Assembly (NCBI GenBank): GCA_016288005.1
Contig: JAEEXY010000004.1
Span: forward strand, 26,700 to 90,699
Length of the DNA: 64,000 nucleotides
Reading direction: 5' to 3'
Source of the DNA: Lachnospiraceae bacterium
GTDB taxonomy: Bacteria > Bacillota > Clostridia > Lachnospirales > Lachnospiraceae
In this document: piece after piece, positions 39,115 to 47,947 of the stretch
Layout: every line of letters starts with the position of its first letter
Position numbering within the stretch: position 1 is the first letter of the stretch
Notes under the pieces: generated by a model
Seen by the model: the letters and a program-made list of their open reading frames with translations, nothing else
The model's database searches: none
What the model was told of the DNA's origin: nothing
Program-made: the position numbers and the translations under genes

Positions 39115-41382
39115 ATGAGTGAAAAAGACAGAGCCGTCGGCACCGGGATCCCGGCGGATTTTACCGATCCGGCCGAGCTGCATGACATCCTGATCAACAG
39201 GATAAAACAGTACCATGCGGTCAGCGGTATCGACGTTATCGAGAAGGCCTATAAGGTCGCATATGAGGCGCATAAGGACCAGAAGCGCAAATCGGGTGAA
39301 CCGTATATAATTCACCCTATTTGTGTTGCGATAATACTGGCCGATCTCGAACTGGACATCGAGAGTATCGCGGCGGGGCTGCTGCACGATGTCGTGGAGG
39401 ACACGAGCTGCACCTACGAACAGATCGTTGAGATGTTCGGAGAGGAGATAGCGCTGCTCGTTGACGGTGTTACAAAGCTCACCAAACTCAATTATTCCGC
39501 GGATAAGGTTGAACTGCAGGCCGAGAACCTCCGCAAGATGTTCCTGGCCATGGCAAAGGATATCAGGGTTATCCTTATCAAGCTGGCCGACCGTCTGCAC
39601 AATATGCGCACGATGCAGTACCAGCCCCCGAACAAACAATATGAAAAGTCAAAAGAGACGATGGACATATATTGCCCGATAGCCCAGCGTCTCGGTATTT
39701 CGAAGATCAAGATAGAGCTCGACGATCTGAGCCTTCAGTACCTCGAGCCCGTTATGTATAAGGAACTCTCGGAAAAGGTAGCTGCCAAACTCGCCGAGAA
39801 AGAGGACTTCATCACCGAGATCGTCGCGGAGGTCGCGCATCACATCGAGGAAGCGTCGATCGAAGCAAAGGTTAACGGCCGCGTAAAGCATTTGTTCTCC
39901 ATCTATAAGAAAATGGTCACCCAGAACAAGACTCTGGACCAGATATACGATCTGTTCGCGGTACGCATAATAGTAAAGGACATAAAGGACTGCTACGCTG
40001 CGCTGGGCGTCATCCACGAGATGTACAAGCCCATTCCAGGACGTTTCAAGGATTACATCGCGATGCCGAAGCCCAATATGTACCAGTCTTTGCATACCAC
40101 GCTGATCAGCTCGACAGGACAGCCTTTCGAGGTACAGATCAGGACCCAGGAGATGCACCGTATCGCAGAGTTCGGTATCGCGGCGCACTGGAAATACAAG
40201 TCGGATCCCGAGGGTAAGTCTACAGCAGACTCCGAGGAGGAAAAGCTTTCATGGCTGCGTCAGATCCTCGAATGGCAACAGGAGCTCTCTGACAATAAGG
40301 AATTCCTTATGCTGCTCAAGGATGACCTGAACCTGTTCTCCGACAGCGTTTTCTGTTTCACTCCCTCCGGAGAGGTTAAGAACCTGACAGTCGGCTCGAC
40401 ACCCATCGATTTTGCCTACAGCATACACAGCGCGGTCGGCAATAAGATGGTCGGCGCGCGTGTCAACAATAAGCTGGTTCCCATCGAATACACGATCCAG
40501 AACGGTGACCAGGTAGAGATCATCACCTCGCAGAATTCAAAGGGACCGTCCCGTGACTGGCTAAAGATAGTCAAGACCACACAGGCCAAAAATAAGATAA
40601 ATCAGTGGTTTAAGTCCGAGTTCAAGGAGGAGAACATCGTCCGCGGAAAAGAACTCGTGCTCAACTACTGCAAGACCAAGGCGATCAATCCCGCCGATAT
40701 CCTCAAGCCCGAGTTTGAGGCCGCGGTGCTGCGCAAATACGGCTACCGCGAGTGGGATTCGGTATATGCCTCGATCGGACACGGAGGACTCAAAGAGGGC
40801 CAGATAGTTGCCCGTCTGCAGGAGGAATACGAGAAGACCAAGCGCAAGGAGATGACGGACGCCAATGTCCTCGAGTCCTTTGCCGATACTTCTTTCGAGA
40901 AAAAGCCCATTCTTGCAGCCAAGGGAAGCATCATCGTACAGGGAGTCAACGACGTTGCGGTTCATTTTTCAAAATGCTGCTCGCCCGTGCCCGGTGACGA
41001 GATCTGCGGTTTCGTAACACGCGGCCGCGGCGTTTCGATCCACCGCACCGACTGCATCAACATCATGACGCTTTCCGAAGAGGAGAGGGCCCGCCTGATC
41101 CCCGCGGAATGGAATGAGGCCAAGAACCAGGCGGGAGACGAGGTATTCTCCACCGAGATCAATCTCTATGTTAAGAACAGATCGGGCGTACTGCTTGATA
41201 TTTCAAAGATAACCACAGAAAACCATATCGACGTAACATCGATGAACGCAAGGACCAGCAAACAGGGCATTGCCACCGTTACCATCGGTTTCAGTGTCAG
41301 GGACCGCGAAACACTTGCCACCATCACATCGAAACTCAGGAACATAGAAGGTGTCATAGACATTCAGAGAAACATGGGATAA
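39115..41382 (+). CDS. relA: Bifunctional (p)ppGpp synthetase/hydrolase RelA/SpoT
   Basis: HD domain LLHDVVEDTSCTYEQI; synthetase YQSLHTTLISSTGQPFEVQIRT; TGS and ACT regions. Confidence 0.95.
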   Translation: MSEKDRAVGTGIPADFTDPAELHDILINRIKQYHAVSGIDVIEKAYKVAYEAHKDQKRKSGEPYIIHPICVAIILADLELDIESIAAGLLHDVVEDTSCTYEQIVEMFGEEIALLVDGVTKLTKLNYSADKVELQAENLRKMFLAMAKDIRVILIKLADRLHNMRTMQYQPPNKQYEKSKETMDIYCPIAQRLGISKIKIELDDLSLQYLEPVMYKELSEKVAAKLAEKEDFITEIVAEVAHHIEEASIEAKVNGRVKHLFSIYKKMVTQNKTLDQIYDLFAVRIIVKDIKDCYAALGVIHEMYKPIPGRFKDYIAMPKPNMYQSLHTTLISSTGQPFEVQIRTQEMHRIAEFGIAAHWKYKSDPEGKSTADSEEEKLSWLRQILEWQQELSDNKEFLMLLKDDLNLFSDSVFCFTPSGEVKNLTVGSTPIDFAYSIHSAVGNKMVGARVNNKLVPIEYTIQNGDQVEIITSQNSKGPSRDWLKIVKTTQAKNKINQWFKSEFKEENIVRGKELVLNYCKTKAINPADILKPEFEAAVLRKYGYREWDSVYASIGHGGLKEGQIVARLQEEYEKTKRKEMTDANVLESFADTSFEKKPILAAKGSIIVQGVNDVAVHFSKCCSPVPGDEICGFVTRGRGVSIHRTDCINIMTLSEEERARLIPAEWNEAKNQAGDEVFSTEINLYVKNRSGVLLDISKITTENHIDVTSMNARTSKQGIATVTIGFSVRDRETLATITSKLRNIEGVIDIQRNMG

Positions 41383-41392
41383 GGAGCCGATT

Positions 41393-42100
41393 ATGGGTAT
41401 TTGGGAAATGAGCGGTAATTTCGAGAGCGGCAATGAGGTTTTTCATCAGAACAAGCTCCTGATGAAGTGCATACAGGTCGGGCTTTTCTGCACCAACTGC
41501 TATCTGGTCAAAAACGAGGATACGCAGGAAGGGCTTATCATTGATCCCGGCTCGGACCCCAGAAAGATCAGCTACGCGATCGACGATATGGGCATGATCC
41601 CTGAGGCGATCCTGCTCACGCACGGGCATTTCGATCATATCATGGCCGTTAACGAGCTCAAGCTCAAATACAATGTTAAGGTCTATATCCATGAGCCGGA
41701 GGCTGTGCTCCTGGCCGATCCGAAGCTCAACAGCTCGATCGGGCTCATCAGGCAGCCTTACACCACTTCGGCCGAAGTCCTGCTCGATGACAACGACAGT
41801 ATCGTGCTCGCGGGACTCACGATCAAGGTTATCGCGACACCCGGACATACCGTCGGCGGCGCATGCTTTTATCTGGAAAAACAGAAGATACTGTTCAGCG
41901 GAGATACGCTGTTCTATGAGAGCATCGGCCGCAGCGACCTGCCGACCGGAGATTCCGATCTGCTGATCGATTCGATCAGAAAAAGACTGGCCGTACTGCC
42001 GGACGACACCTATGTGCTGCCCGGACACGGAGTTACTACGTCCATAGGGCACGAAAAAAGGTGCAATTCATACATGCGGAGCAACAGGTATAATGAATGA
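41393..42100 (+). CDS. MBL-fold metallo-hydrolase (glyoxalase II-like)
   Basis: ILLTHGHFDHIMAVNEL; VIATPGHTVGGACFYL; LFSGDTLF; VLPGHGVTTSIGHEK. Confidence 0.92.
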   Translation: MGIWEMSGNFESGNEVFHQNKLLMKCIQVGLFCTNCYLVKNEDTQEGLIIDPGSDPRKISYAIDDMGMIPEAILLTHGHFDHIMAVNELKLKYNVKVYIHEPEAVLLADPKLNSSIGLIRQPYTTSAEVLLDDNDSIVLAGLTIKVIATPGHTVGGACFYLEKQKILFSGDTLFYESIGRSDLPTGDSDLLIDSIRKRLAVLPDDTYVLPGHGVTTSIGHEKRCNSYMRSNRYNE

Positions 42101-43580
42101 ACCCAATGTGGCAATAAATATGTCGGGACTTGATTTCAGACAGGATGTCGAGCCCCTGATAAAAGAGTTTTATCCGCTCCTGTACAATAAGGCGGGAGGT
42201 GTGACCGTAAGCTTTGCTCTCGAAGACGGCAGGATGAGGCTGGCGGTCGGCGGGACGTCAGCTGCCGGAGATAATGTGCAGGTATGCGATGCCGCGGCTG
42301 AGATCACCGAGGAGTTTATATCCGGGGAGACAGACGCCAAAAAGCGGCACCGCGCTTACAGGAATCAGCTGCTCAGAGCCCTGTACAGGTTGCTTTCGGG
42401 CTATACGGGTAAGGAGCTGCCCTGGGGTGTGCTGACAGGCGTCAGGCCGACCAAGCTGATCTTTGAGAGGCTTGAGAGAGGCGAAGCGAAGCACCTGCAG
42501 TTCATGTACGACAACTACTACGTTTCGAAGGAAAAGGCTGCTCTGGCTACGAGGATCGCGGCTGTGGAGTACCAACTGCTCGACGCGATCGATTACCGGA
42601 ACGGCTACAGCTTATATATAGGCGTTCCATTCTGTCCGAGCATATGCAATTACTGCTCGTTCGGTTCGCATCCGATAGAGAGGTTCGCAGACTGTATTGA
42701 GCCCTACATCGAGGCTCTTAAAAAAGAGATAAGGGCGGTTTCGTCCTGTTTTCCCGGGCGTGTGCTCGAGACCGTATATTTCGGCGGAGGCACACCTACC
42801 TCGATCTCGGCGAAGCAGCTGCGTGAGCTGATCCGCTGCGTTAAAGAAAGCTTTGACATGAGCGGTGTCCGTGAGTTTACGGTTGAGGCCGGCAGACCCG
42901 ACAGCATCACCGAAGATAAACTCCTGTTGCTGAAAGATGAGGGCATCACGAGGATATCGATCAATCCCCAGTCCATGGTGGAGCGGACACTTGAGACCAT
43001 AGGCAGACGACATACCGCGCAGCAGGTGCGTGACGCGTTCGCGATGGCCAGACGCCTCGGGTTTGACAACATCAACATGGATCTGATCGCGGGACTCACC
43101 GGCGAGGATATAAACGATTTTGATTACACATTGTCGGAGATCGAAAAGCTCGATCCGGACAGCGTGACGGTACATACTCTCGCGAGGAAACGGGCGGCCA
43201 GACTCACTACCGAAGGCGAGCTCTACGAGGGCAATGAGGCCAGGGATGTGGCACAGATGGTCGAGACCGCGGCTTCGTTCATGAAGGCACACGGCTACGA
43301 GCCTTACTACCTCTACCGCCAGAAGAATATGACCGATAATCTGGAAAACGTCGGATATGCGCGTCCCGGTAAGGAAGGACTCTACAATATCCTCATTATG
43401 GAGGAGAAACAGATAATACTGGCCTGCGGTTCCGGCGCCTCGAGCAAGTTTGTGCGCGATGCCGGTGACAAACGCTTCGAGCGCGTTGAGAATGTTAAGA
43501 ACGTTCATGAATATATTGACCGTATAGATGAGATGATCTCGCGAAAGCTTGATTACATAGCGGAGCACGGGATCAGTTAA
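42093..43580 (+). CDS. hemZ: Coproporphyrinogen dehydrogenase HemZ-like radical SAM protein
   Basis: IGVPFCPSICNYCSFGS radical SAM motif; YFGGGTPTSIS; downstream of relA and an MBL gene. Confidence 0.9.
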   Translation: MNEPNVAINMSGLDFRQDVEPLIKEFYPLLYNKAGGVTVSFALEDGRMRLAVGGTSAAGDNVQVCDAAAEITEEFISGETDAKKRHRAYRNQLLRALYRLLSGYTGKELPWGVLTGVRPTKLIFERLERGEAKHLQFMYDNYYVSKEKAALATRIAAVEYQLLDAIDYRNGYSLYIGVPFCPSICNYCSFGSHPIERFADCIEPYIEALKKEIRAVSSCFPGRVLETVYFGGGTPTSISAKQLRELIRCVKESFDMSGVREFTVEAGRPDSITEDKLLLLKDEGITRISINPQSMVERTLETIGRRHTAQQVRDAFAMARRLGFDNINMDLIAGLTGEDINDFDYTLSEIEKLDPDSVTVHTLARKRAARLTTEGELYEGNEARDVAQMVETAASFMKAHGYEPYYLYRQKNMTDNLENVGYARPGKEGLYNILIMEEKQIILACGSGASSKFVRDAGDKRFERVENVKNVHEYIDRIDEMISRKLDYIAEHGIS

Positions 43581-43607
43581 AACACCTTTATTGCGGGGTA
43601 ACGGATT

Positions 43608-44261
43608 ATGATGATCAAGGAAAAACCTGAGCTGATGCGTCTGTTCAACATCGAGGCGGAGTATGCCGAGGATGTCGAGGACGCGATCAACCACGGTTAT
43701 ATAGTGTCGTTCCTTTCCGGGAGACTGGCCAAGACACTGGGGCATGACGCGCCGTACTGCGATATGATATCGGACGCGGGACTTCTGCACGATATCGGAA
43801 AGCTGCAGCTGGGCGGCCTGATGTACGGCAGGAAAAAAGAGCTGCTGCGCATCGAGGAAATGAAATATGTAAGGCAGTTTCCGGAGCTCAGCTATAAGTT
43901 CCTCTGCGAACAGCAGGTAGGGTCCGAGGAACTAAGAAGGATAGTGCTGCATCAGCGTGAGAATTACGACGGATCGGGATATCCGGATAAGCTCGCCGGA
44001 GAAGCCATCCCGCTGGGTTCGAGGATCATAAGGATATGCGATGTATATGTCGCGCTGATTTCCGACAGGCCTTACCGCAAGGCTTTCGATTCCTCCACGG
44101 CTATGGAGCTCATGATCGAAGAAGTAAAGAATTTTGACATGAAAGCATTTCTGGCGTTCATGCGTCTGGCGCACGAGGATGATTTCGATCAGATACATGA
44201 GTACGTTGACCGTGTGAATAAGACAAAGAACTACGATTATTCGGCTATTTATTCAGCTTAA
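43608..44261 (+). CDS. HD-GYP/HD domain phosphohydrolase
   Basis: GLLHDIGKLQLGG; QRENYDGSGYPDKLAGEAIPLGSRIIRICDVY. Confidence 0.88.
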   Translation: MMIKEKPELMRLFNIEAEYAEDVEDAINHGYIVSFLSGRLAKTLGHDAPYCDMISDAGLLHDIGKLQLGGLMYGRKKELLRIEEMKYVRQFPELSYKFLCEQQVGSEELRRIVLHQRENYDGSGYPDKLAGEAIPLGSRIIRICDVYVALISDRPYRKAFDSSTAMELMIEEVKNFDMKAFLAFMRLAHEDDFDQIHEYVDRVNKTKNYDYSAIYSA

Positions 44262-44279
44262 AATAATCGAAAAAAATGT

Positions 44280-44307
44280 TTGACAATCACAAGTAATTTG
44301 ATATAAT
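44280..44307 (+). promoter_or_regulatory. Sigma-70-type promoter upstream of DUF177-rpmF
   Basis: TTGACA - 16 nt - TATAAT. Confidence 0.75.
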
Positions 44308-44364
44308 AATGCATGTGCGATTTTGAGCGCATCGTTTTTGATGTGTAAAAGAAAGGATATTTGG

Positions 44365-44892
44365 ATGCGAATTTCTCTTTCCGGCGTCATGAATCTTAAC
44401 TCCGAAAGCCGTGAGTTCACCGCGGATGTGGAGGCAGAGAGTTTTATGTATATGGGCGAGAGTTATCCCGTGGCCAAAAAGGAGCCCGTGAGGTTCTCAG
44501 CCGTTTCAGACACAGCAAAAACAGTCAGGGTCAAGGCTCAGACAAAACTGGAGCTTTCCGTTCCGTGCGACAGGTGCTTAGAGCCTGTATCGGTACCGTT
44601 TGATATCGATACGGACTATGTGTTTACCTGGGAGGATGACGGTACGGTCAGGATCAGGGATGACGAAGAGCCGGTAAATTACATAGACGGATATGAGCTC
44701 GATGTTGATGCTTTTATCAGCGAAGAGATTATGATAGGGTTTCCCATGAAGGTGCTCTGCACAGAGGACTGCAAAGGTATTTGCAGTGTCTGCGGAGCGA
44801 ATCTCAACAGGGGAGAGTGCGGCTGCGACCGCACCGTGCTTGACCCGAGAATGTCAATTATCCGGGATTTGTTCCGACAGAAGGAGGTGTAA
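44365..44892 (+). CDS. YceD/DUF177 family protein
   Basis: ELSVPCDRCLEPVSVPFD; CTEDCKGICSVCGANLNRGECGC; directly upstream of rpmF. Confidence 0.9.
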   Translation: MRISLSGVMNLNSESREFTADVEAESFMYMGESYPVAKKEPVRFSAVSDTAKTVRVKAQTKLELSVPCDRCLEPVSVPFDIDTDYVFTWEDDGTVRIRDDEEPVNYIDGYELDVDAFISEEIMIGFPMKVLCTEDCKGICSVCGANLNRGECGCDRTVLDPRMSIIRDLFRQKEV

Positions 44893-44897
44893 GAGCA

Positions 44898-45080
44898 ATG
44901 GGTGCTATTTGTCCGAAAAACAGAACTTCTAAAGCCAGAAGAGACAGTCGTCGCGCAAACTGGAAGATGACTGCTCCCAACCTTGTTAAGTGCAGCAAGT
45001 GCGGCGCGCTGATGATGCCTCACAGAGTATGCAAGGCATGCGGCAGCTACAACAAGAAGGAAATCATTCCTCAGGACTAA
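44898..45080 (+). CDS. rpmF: 50S ribosomal protein L32 (zinc-ribbon type)
   Basis: MGAICPKNRTSKARRDSRRANWKM...CSKCGALMMPHRVCKACGSYN. Confidence 0.95.
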   Translation: MGAICPKNRTSKARRDSRRANWKMTAPNLVKCSKCGALMMPHRVCKACGSYNKKEIIPQD

Positions 45081-45096
45081 CAAATGGAATAAAAAT

Positions 45097-45130
45097 GACC
45101 GAGTCATTTATGGCTCGGTCATTTTTTATT
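45097..45130 (+). terminator. Terminator of rpmF
   Basis: aatgaccgag-tcatttatgg-ctcggtcatttttt. Confidence 0.85.
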
Positions 45131-45133
45131 CCA

Positions 45134-45341
45134 CCCCGCCATGCTGCGAACAAGGTGCAAACGCTTCAATGCACCTTGTTCGTGGCGGGGCGGCGAAGCC
45201 GTTTGTGGTCTCGCAGAGGTATTATCGATGCGAGACTACCATCCGGCGGCGAAGCCGTTTGTGCTCTTGCTCCGAAAGCTTGTGCCGGGCTTTGCCCGGG
45301 CACAAGCTTTCGACGCAAGAGTTCCGAATGTAGCGAAGCCG
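45134..45341 (+). repeat. Modular hairpin array: hairpin A, GGCGAAGCC, hairpin B, GGCGAAGCC, hairpin C, AGCGAAGCC
   Basis: Hairpins 45134-45190, 45205-45239 and 45264-45321; CGGCGAAGCCG at 45191-45201 and 45247-45257, AGCGAAGCCG at 45332-45341. Confidence 0.85.
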
Positions 45342-45486
45342 TTAATTATAAAATACGTGTGTTTTTGACCTTCGGCTTGACACAGCCGTAAAAATAAACG
45401 ATACTAAAAGTATAAATGTGGAGAATTTAGTTTACCCCCTACGGTTTCATCGAGCAGGGGGCTGTTTTATCAAGAGGTGCGGTATT

Positions 45487-46527
45487 GTGATTACTCTTAA
45501 AGAGATCGCGCGAATGTGCGGCGTTTCTCCGAGTACGGTTTCGAATATCCTGAACGGTAAGTCGAAAATGTCCGAGGAGACCAGGAATAAGGTTCTCGAA
45601 GCGATCGAAAAGACCGGCTACAGACCCAATTTCTTTGCGCAGGGTATGCGCCGGCAAAACAACAAATTTATATGCATAATCGCCGAGGAACTGCTGCAGT
45701 TCTCGACACCTCCCATCGTTGAGGCTATCATGGATGTCTGTGAAGCCAAAGGCTACAGGACGATCCTCATCAACATGAGCATGTATGAGAAGTGGAAGAA
45801 GACCGGCGTGAATCTCGGTGAGGAAAAGCTGCTGATGAAATACACCTCACCCGCACTGGTCGAAGCAAAGGCCATGAGGGCCGACGGTATTATATATGTC
45901 GCGGCGCACGGTCATGCCGTGGATGTTGTTCCGGACGATTACGGTATACCCGTTGTATTTGCGTACGGACATTCGAGAAACAGCAATTACAGATGCGTTC
46001 TCATCGATGATTTCGGAGGAAGCGTTATGGTGACCCGGCATCTGATATACCGCGGTCATAAGAAGATCGGTGTCATATGCGGCAAAGAAGACAACATGCA
46101 TACGATCGAGCGGTTGAAAGGATACAGATCGGCTCTTTCGGAGTTCGGGATCAAGTACGATAAGGACCTGGTACTGTACGGTGACTGGGAGCGTGAATCC
46201 GGCAGGATATGCGCACGAAAGCTCCTTTCCATGGGTATCACGACCATCTGGTGCATGAACGATCTGATGGCGGCGGGAGCTTACGACGAAGCCATGGCGG
46301 AAGGACTGATCGTCGGAGAGGATATCTCGATATTCGGATTTGACAACAGAGAGATCTCGGAGTATCTGTTCCCTCAGCTCTCTACCTGTGAGCTGCCGCT
46401 CGAGGCGATCGGAAAAACCTGCGCCGAGCAGATCATAAAGGAGATCGAAGACGAGAACTACAGGAGTCAGCCGGCAGAATTGATAAAGATGCCGTGCATG
46501 ATGGTACAGAGAAAATCGGTAATATAA
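45487..46527 (+). CDS. LacI-family transcriptional regulator
   Basis: ITLKEIARMCGVSPSTVSNILNGKSKMSEETRNKVLEAIEKTGYRPN HTH; periplasmic-binding-like domain; GTG start with gaggtgcgg upstream. Confidence 0.92.
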   Translation: MITLKEIARMCGVSPSTVSNILNGKSKMSEETRNKVLEAIEKTGYRPNFFAQGMRRQNNKFICIIAEELLQFSTPPIVEAIMDVCEAKGYRTILINMSMYEKWKKTGVNLGEEKLLMKYTSPALVEAKAMRADGIIYVAAHGHAVDVVPDDYGIPVVFAYGHSRNSNYRCVLIDDFGGSVMVTRHLIYRGHKKIGVICGKEDNMHTIERLKGYRSALSEFGIKYDKDLVLYGDWERESGRICARKLLSMGITTIWCMNDLMAAGAYDEAMAEGLIVGEDISIFGFDNREISEYLFPQLSTCELPLEAIGKTCAEQIIKEIEDENYRSQPAELIKMPCMMVQRKSVI

Positions 46528-46533
46528 ATGTAG

Positions 46534-46630
46534 TCATGCATCGAAAATACCTCTGCATGACCGCGGATGGCTTCGCCTCCTCGCAATAGACAAGATGCAT
46601 TGGAGCATCTGCACCTTGTCTATCGATTGC
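46534..46630 (-). repeat. Inverted-orientation copy of the modular hairpin array (hairpins D and E)
   Basis: Minus strand: acaaggtgcagatgctccaatgcatcttgt - ggcgaagcc - tcatgcagaggtattttcgatgcatga, matching hairpins A and B in order. Confidence 0.8.
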
Positions 46631-46634
46631 AAGG

Positions 46635-46698
46635 TGCGGTTCTATAAACAAAAACAGTATCTGTTACAGCAGATACTGTTTTTGTTTATAGAACCGCA
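46635..46698. terminator. 29-bp perfect hairpin downstream of tRNA-Arg, likely bidirectional terminator
   Basis: tgcggttctataaacaaaaacagtatctg-ttacag-cagatactgtttttgtttatagaaccgca. Confidence 0.7.
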
Positions 46699-46705
46699 TT
46701 CGCTA

Positions 46706-46777
46706 TGCATCCGACGGGATTCGAACCCATGTTACAGCCTTCGGAGGGCTGCGTGATATCCACTTCACTACGGATGC
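46706..46777 (-). tRNA. tRNA-Arg(CCG)
   Basis: Reverse complement gcatccgtagtgaagtggatatcacgcagccctCCGaaggctgtaacatgggttcgaatcccgtcggatgca folds as a cloverleaf. Confidence 0.93.
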
Positions 46778-46918
46778 TCAACGTGATGAATTATAGCAAA
46801 ACGGCAGGCGGGTGTAAAGGTTTTCCGGTTTAAAATTATTTAATTCGACTAGTCTTGCCGAATGTGATATAATAACTAGGATTGAACAGCTGTGTAATTC
46901 TTTTATACGGAGGTTAAC

Positions 46919-47947
46919 GTGAATAATATCATCATTGCCGGAGCGGCGGGGCTTCCGCCTACAACGATCATTACGATCTCTGTGAGCGTTCTGGCGGTCA
47001 TCATCGTGGCAGGCTTCGGATTTTTCATGTGGATGCGGCAACAGGAACGTATCGACCGTTTTCTGGAGATCAACCGTCTCACAAATAAGATCGGCGCCGG
47101 AATAGTCAATTTTGTTGTCGAGTCGGGATTCGTTTCGTACGCGAGCGACAGCTTTTACGAGATCCTCGGCATCACAAAAGAGGAGTTCGCCGAAAAGTAC
47201 GATTATGACTTTTACCGTTTTATCGGCATATCGGATCCCGCTGCGATCCTTAACTCGATCAGTGATGAGGGCGATCTTATCTTCGAATTCGCCATGAATC
47301 AGGGACCGAACGCCAGAAATTCTTCCGCGGCAGGCAGAGCCAGATGGTTCAAGCTCTCGGGCAACAGGATCATGCGTCGCGGTCATGTCACGATCTCGGC
47401 GATCCTGATAGATATCGATGACGATAAGCGTAAGTTCGGTCTCCTCGAGAACAAGGCAATGCGCGATCCGATGACCGGCGCATTCAACAAAGAGTACACG
47501 AAGCTCCTTATCAACCGCTATATTTCGGAGCATTCCACGAGCTCGGGCATGCTGCTGCTCGTAGATATAGATAAGTTCAAGAGCATTAACGATACCTACG
47601 GACATCTGATGGGCGACAATGTTATCATCGATGTCGTAAAATCGGTAACGGCCGCCTTCCGTTCGAACGATATCGTCGGCAGGATAGGCGGAGATGAGTT
47701 CGTTGTGTTCGTCTGCGATGTCAAGGATCCCCAGGCACAGTTCAACCAGGCGCGTAAGCTGCATGAGGTCCTCAGAAAGCCTCTGGTAGTCGACGGACAG
47801 ACGATCAACAAATCGGCAAGTATCGGCATAGCGCTGTATCCCCAGCATGCGGCGGATTACGAAAAGCTCCTCGAATGTGCGGATAAGGCACTCTACAAGG
47901 TAAAGGGAAGCGGAAGGGATTCGTTCATCATCTATGGAAATGACTGA
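46919..47947 (+). CDS. Diguanylate cyclase (N-terminal TM, GGDEF)
   Basis: DPMTGAFNKEYTKLL; GRIGGDEFVVFVC; GTG start after ggagg. Confidence 0.9.
   Translation: MNNIIIAGAAGLPPTTIITISVSVLAVIIVAGFGFFMWMRQQERIDRFLEINRLTNKIGAGIVNFVVESGFVSYASDSFYEILGITKEEFAEKYDYDFYRFIGISDPAAILNSISDEGDLIFEFAMNQGPNARNSSAAGRARWFKLSGNRIMRRGHVTISAILIDIDDDKRKFGLLENKAMRDPMTGAFNKEYTKLLINRYISEHSTSSGMLLLVDIDKFKSINDTYGHLMGDNVIIDVVKSVTAAFRSNDIVGRIGGDEFVVFVCDVKDPQAQFNQARKLHEVLRKPLVVDGQTINKSASIGIALYPQHAADYEKLLECADKALYKVKGSGRDSFIIYGND

Noticed and set aside
42612-43790. 392-aa antisense ORF spanning hemZ and the HD-GYP gene
   Set aside because: Overlaps two clear genes on the opposite strand; composition typical of antisense translation.
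45134-45341. CRISPR array or integron attC array
   Set aside because: Repeats are not a uniform direct repeat with unique spacers, no cas or integrase genes are present, and no recognisable R'/R'' attC core is evident.
45141-45368. 75-aa ORF across the hairpin array (also 44990-45391)
   Set aside because: Runs through terminator and hairpin structures; no SD and no protein-like signal.
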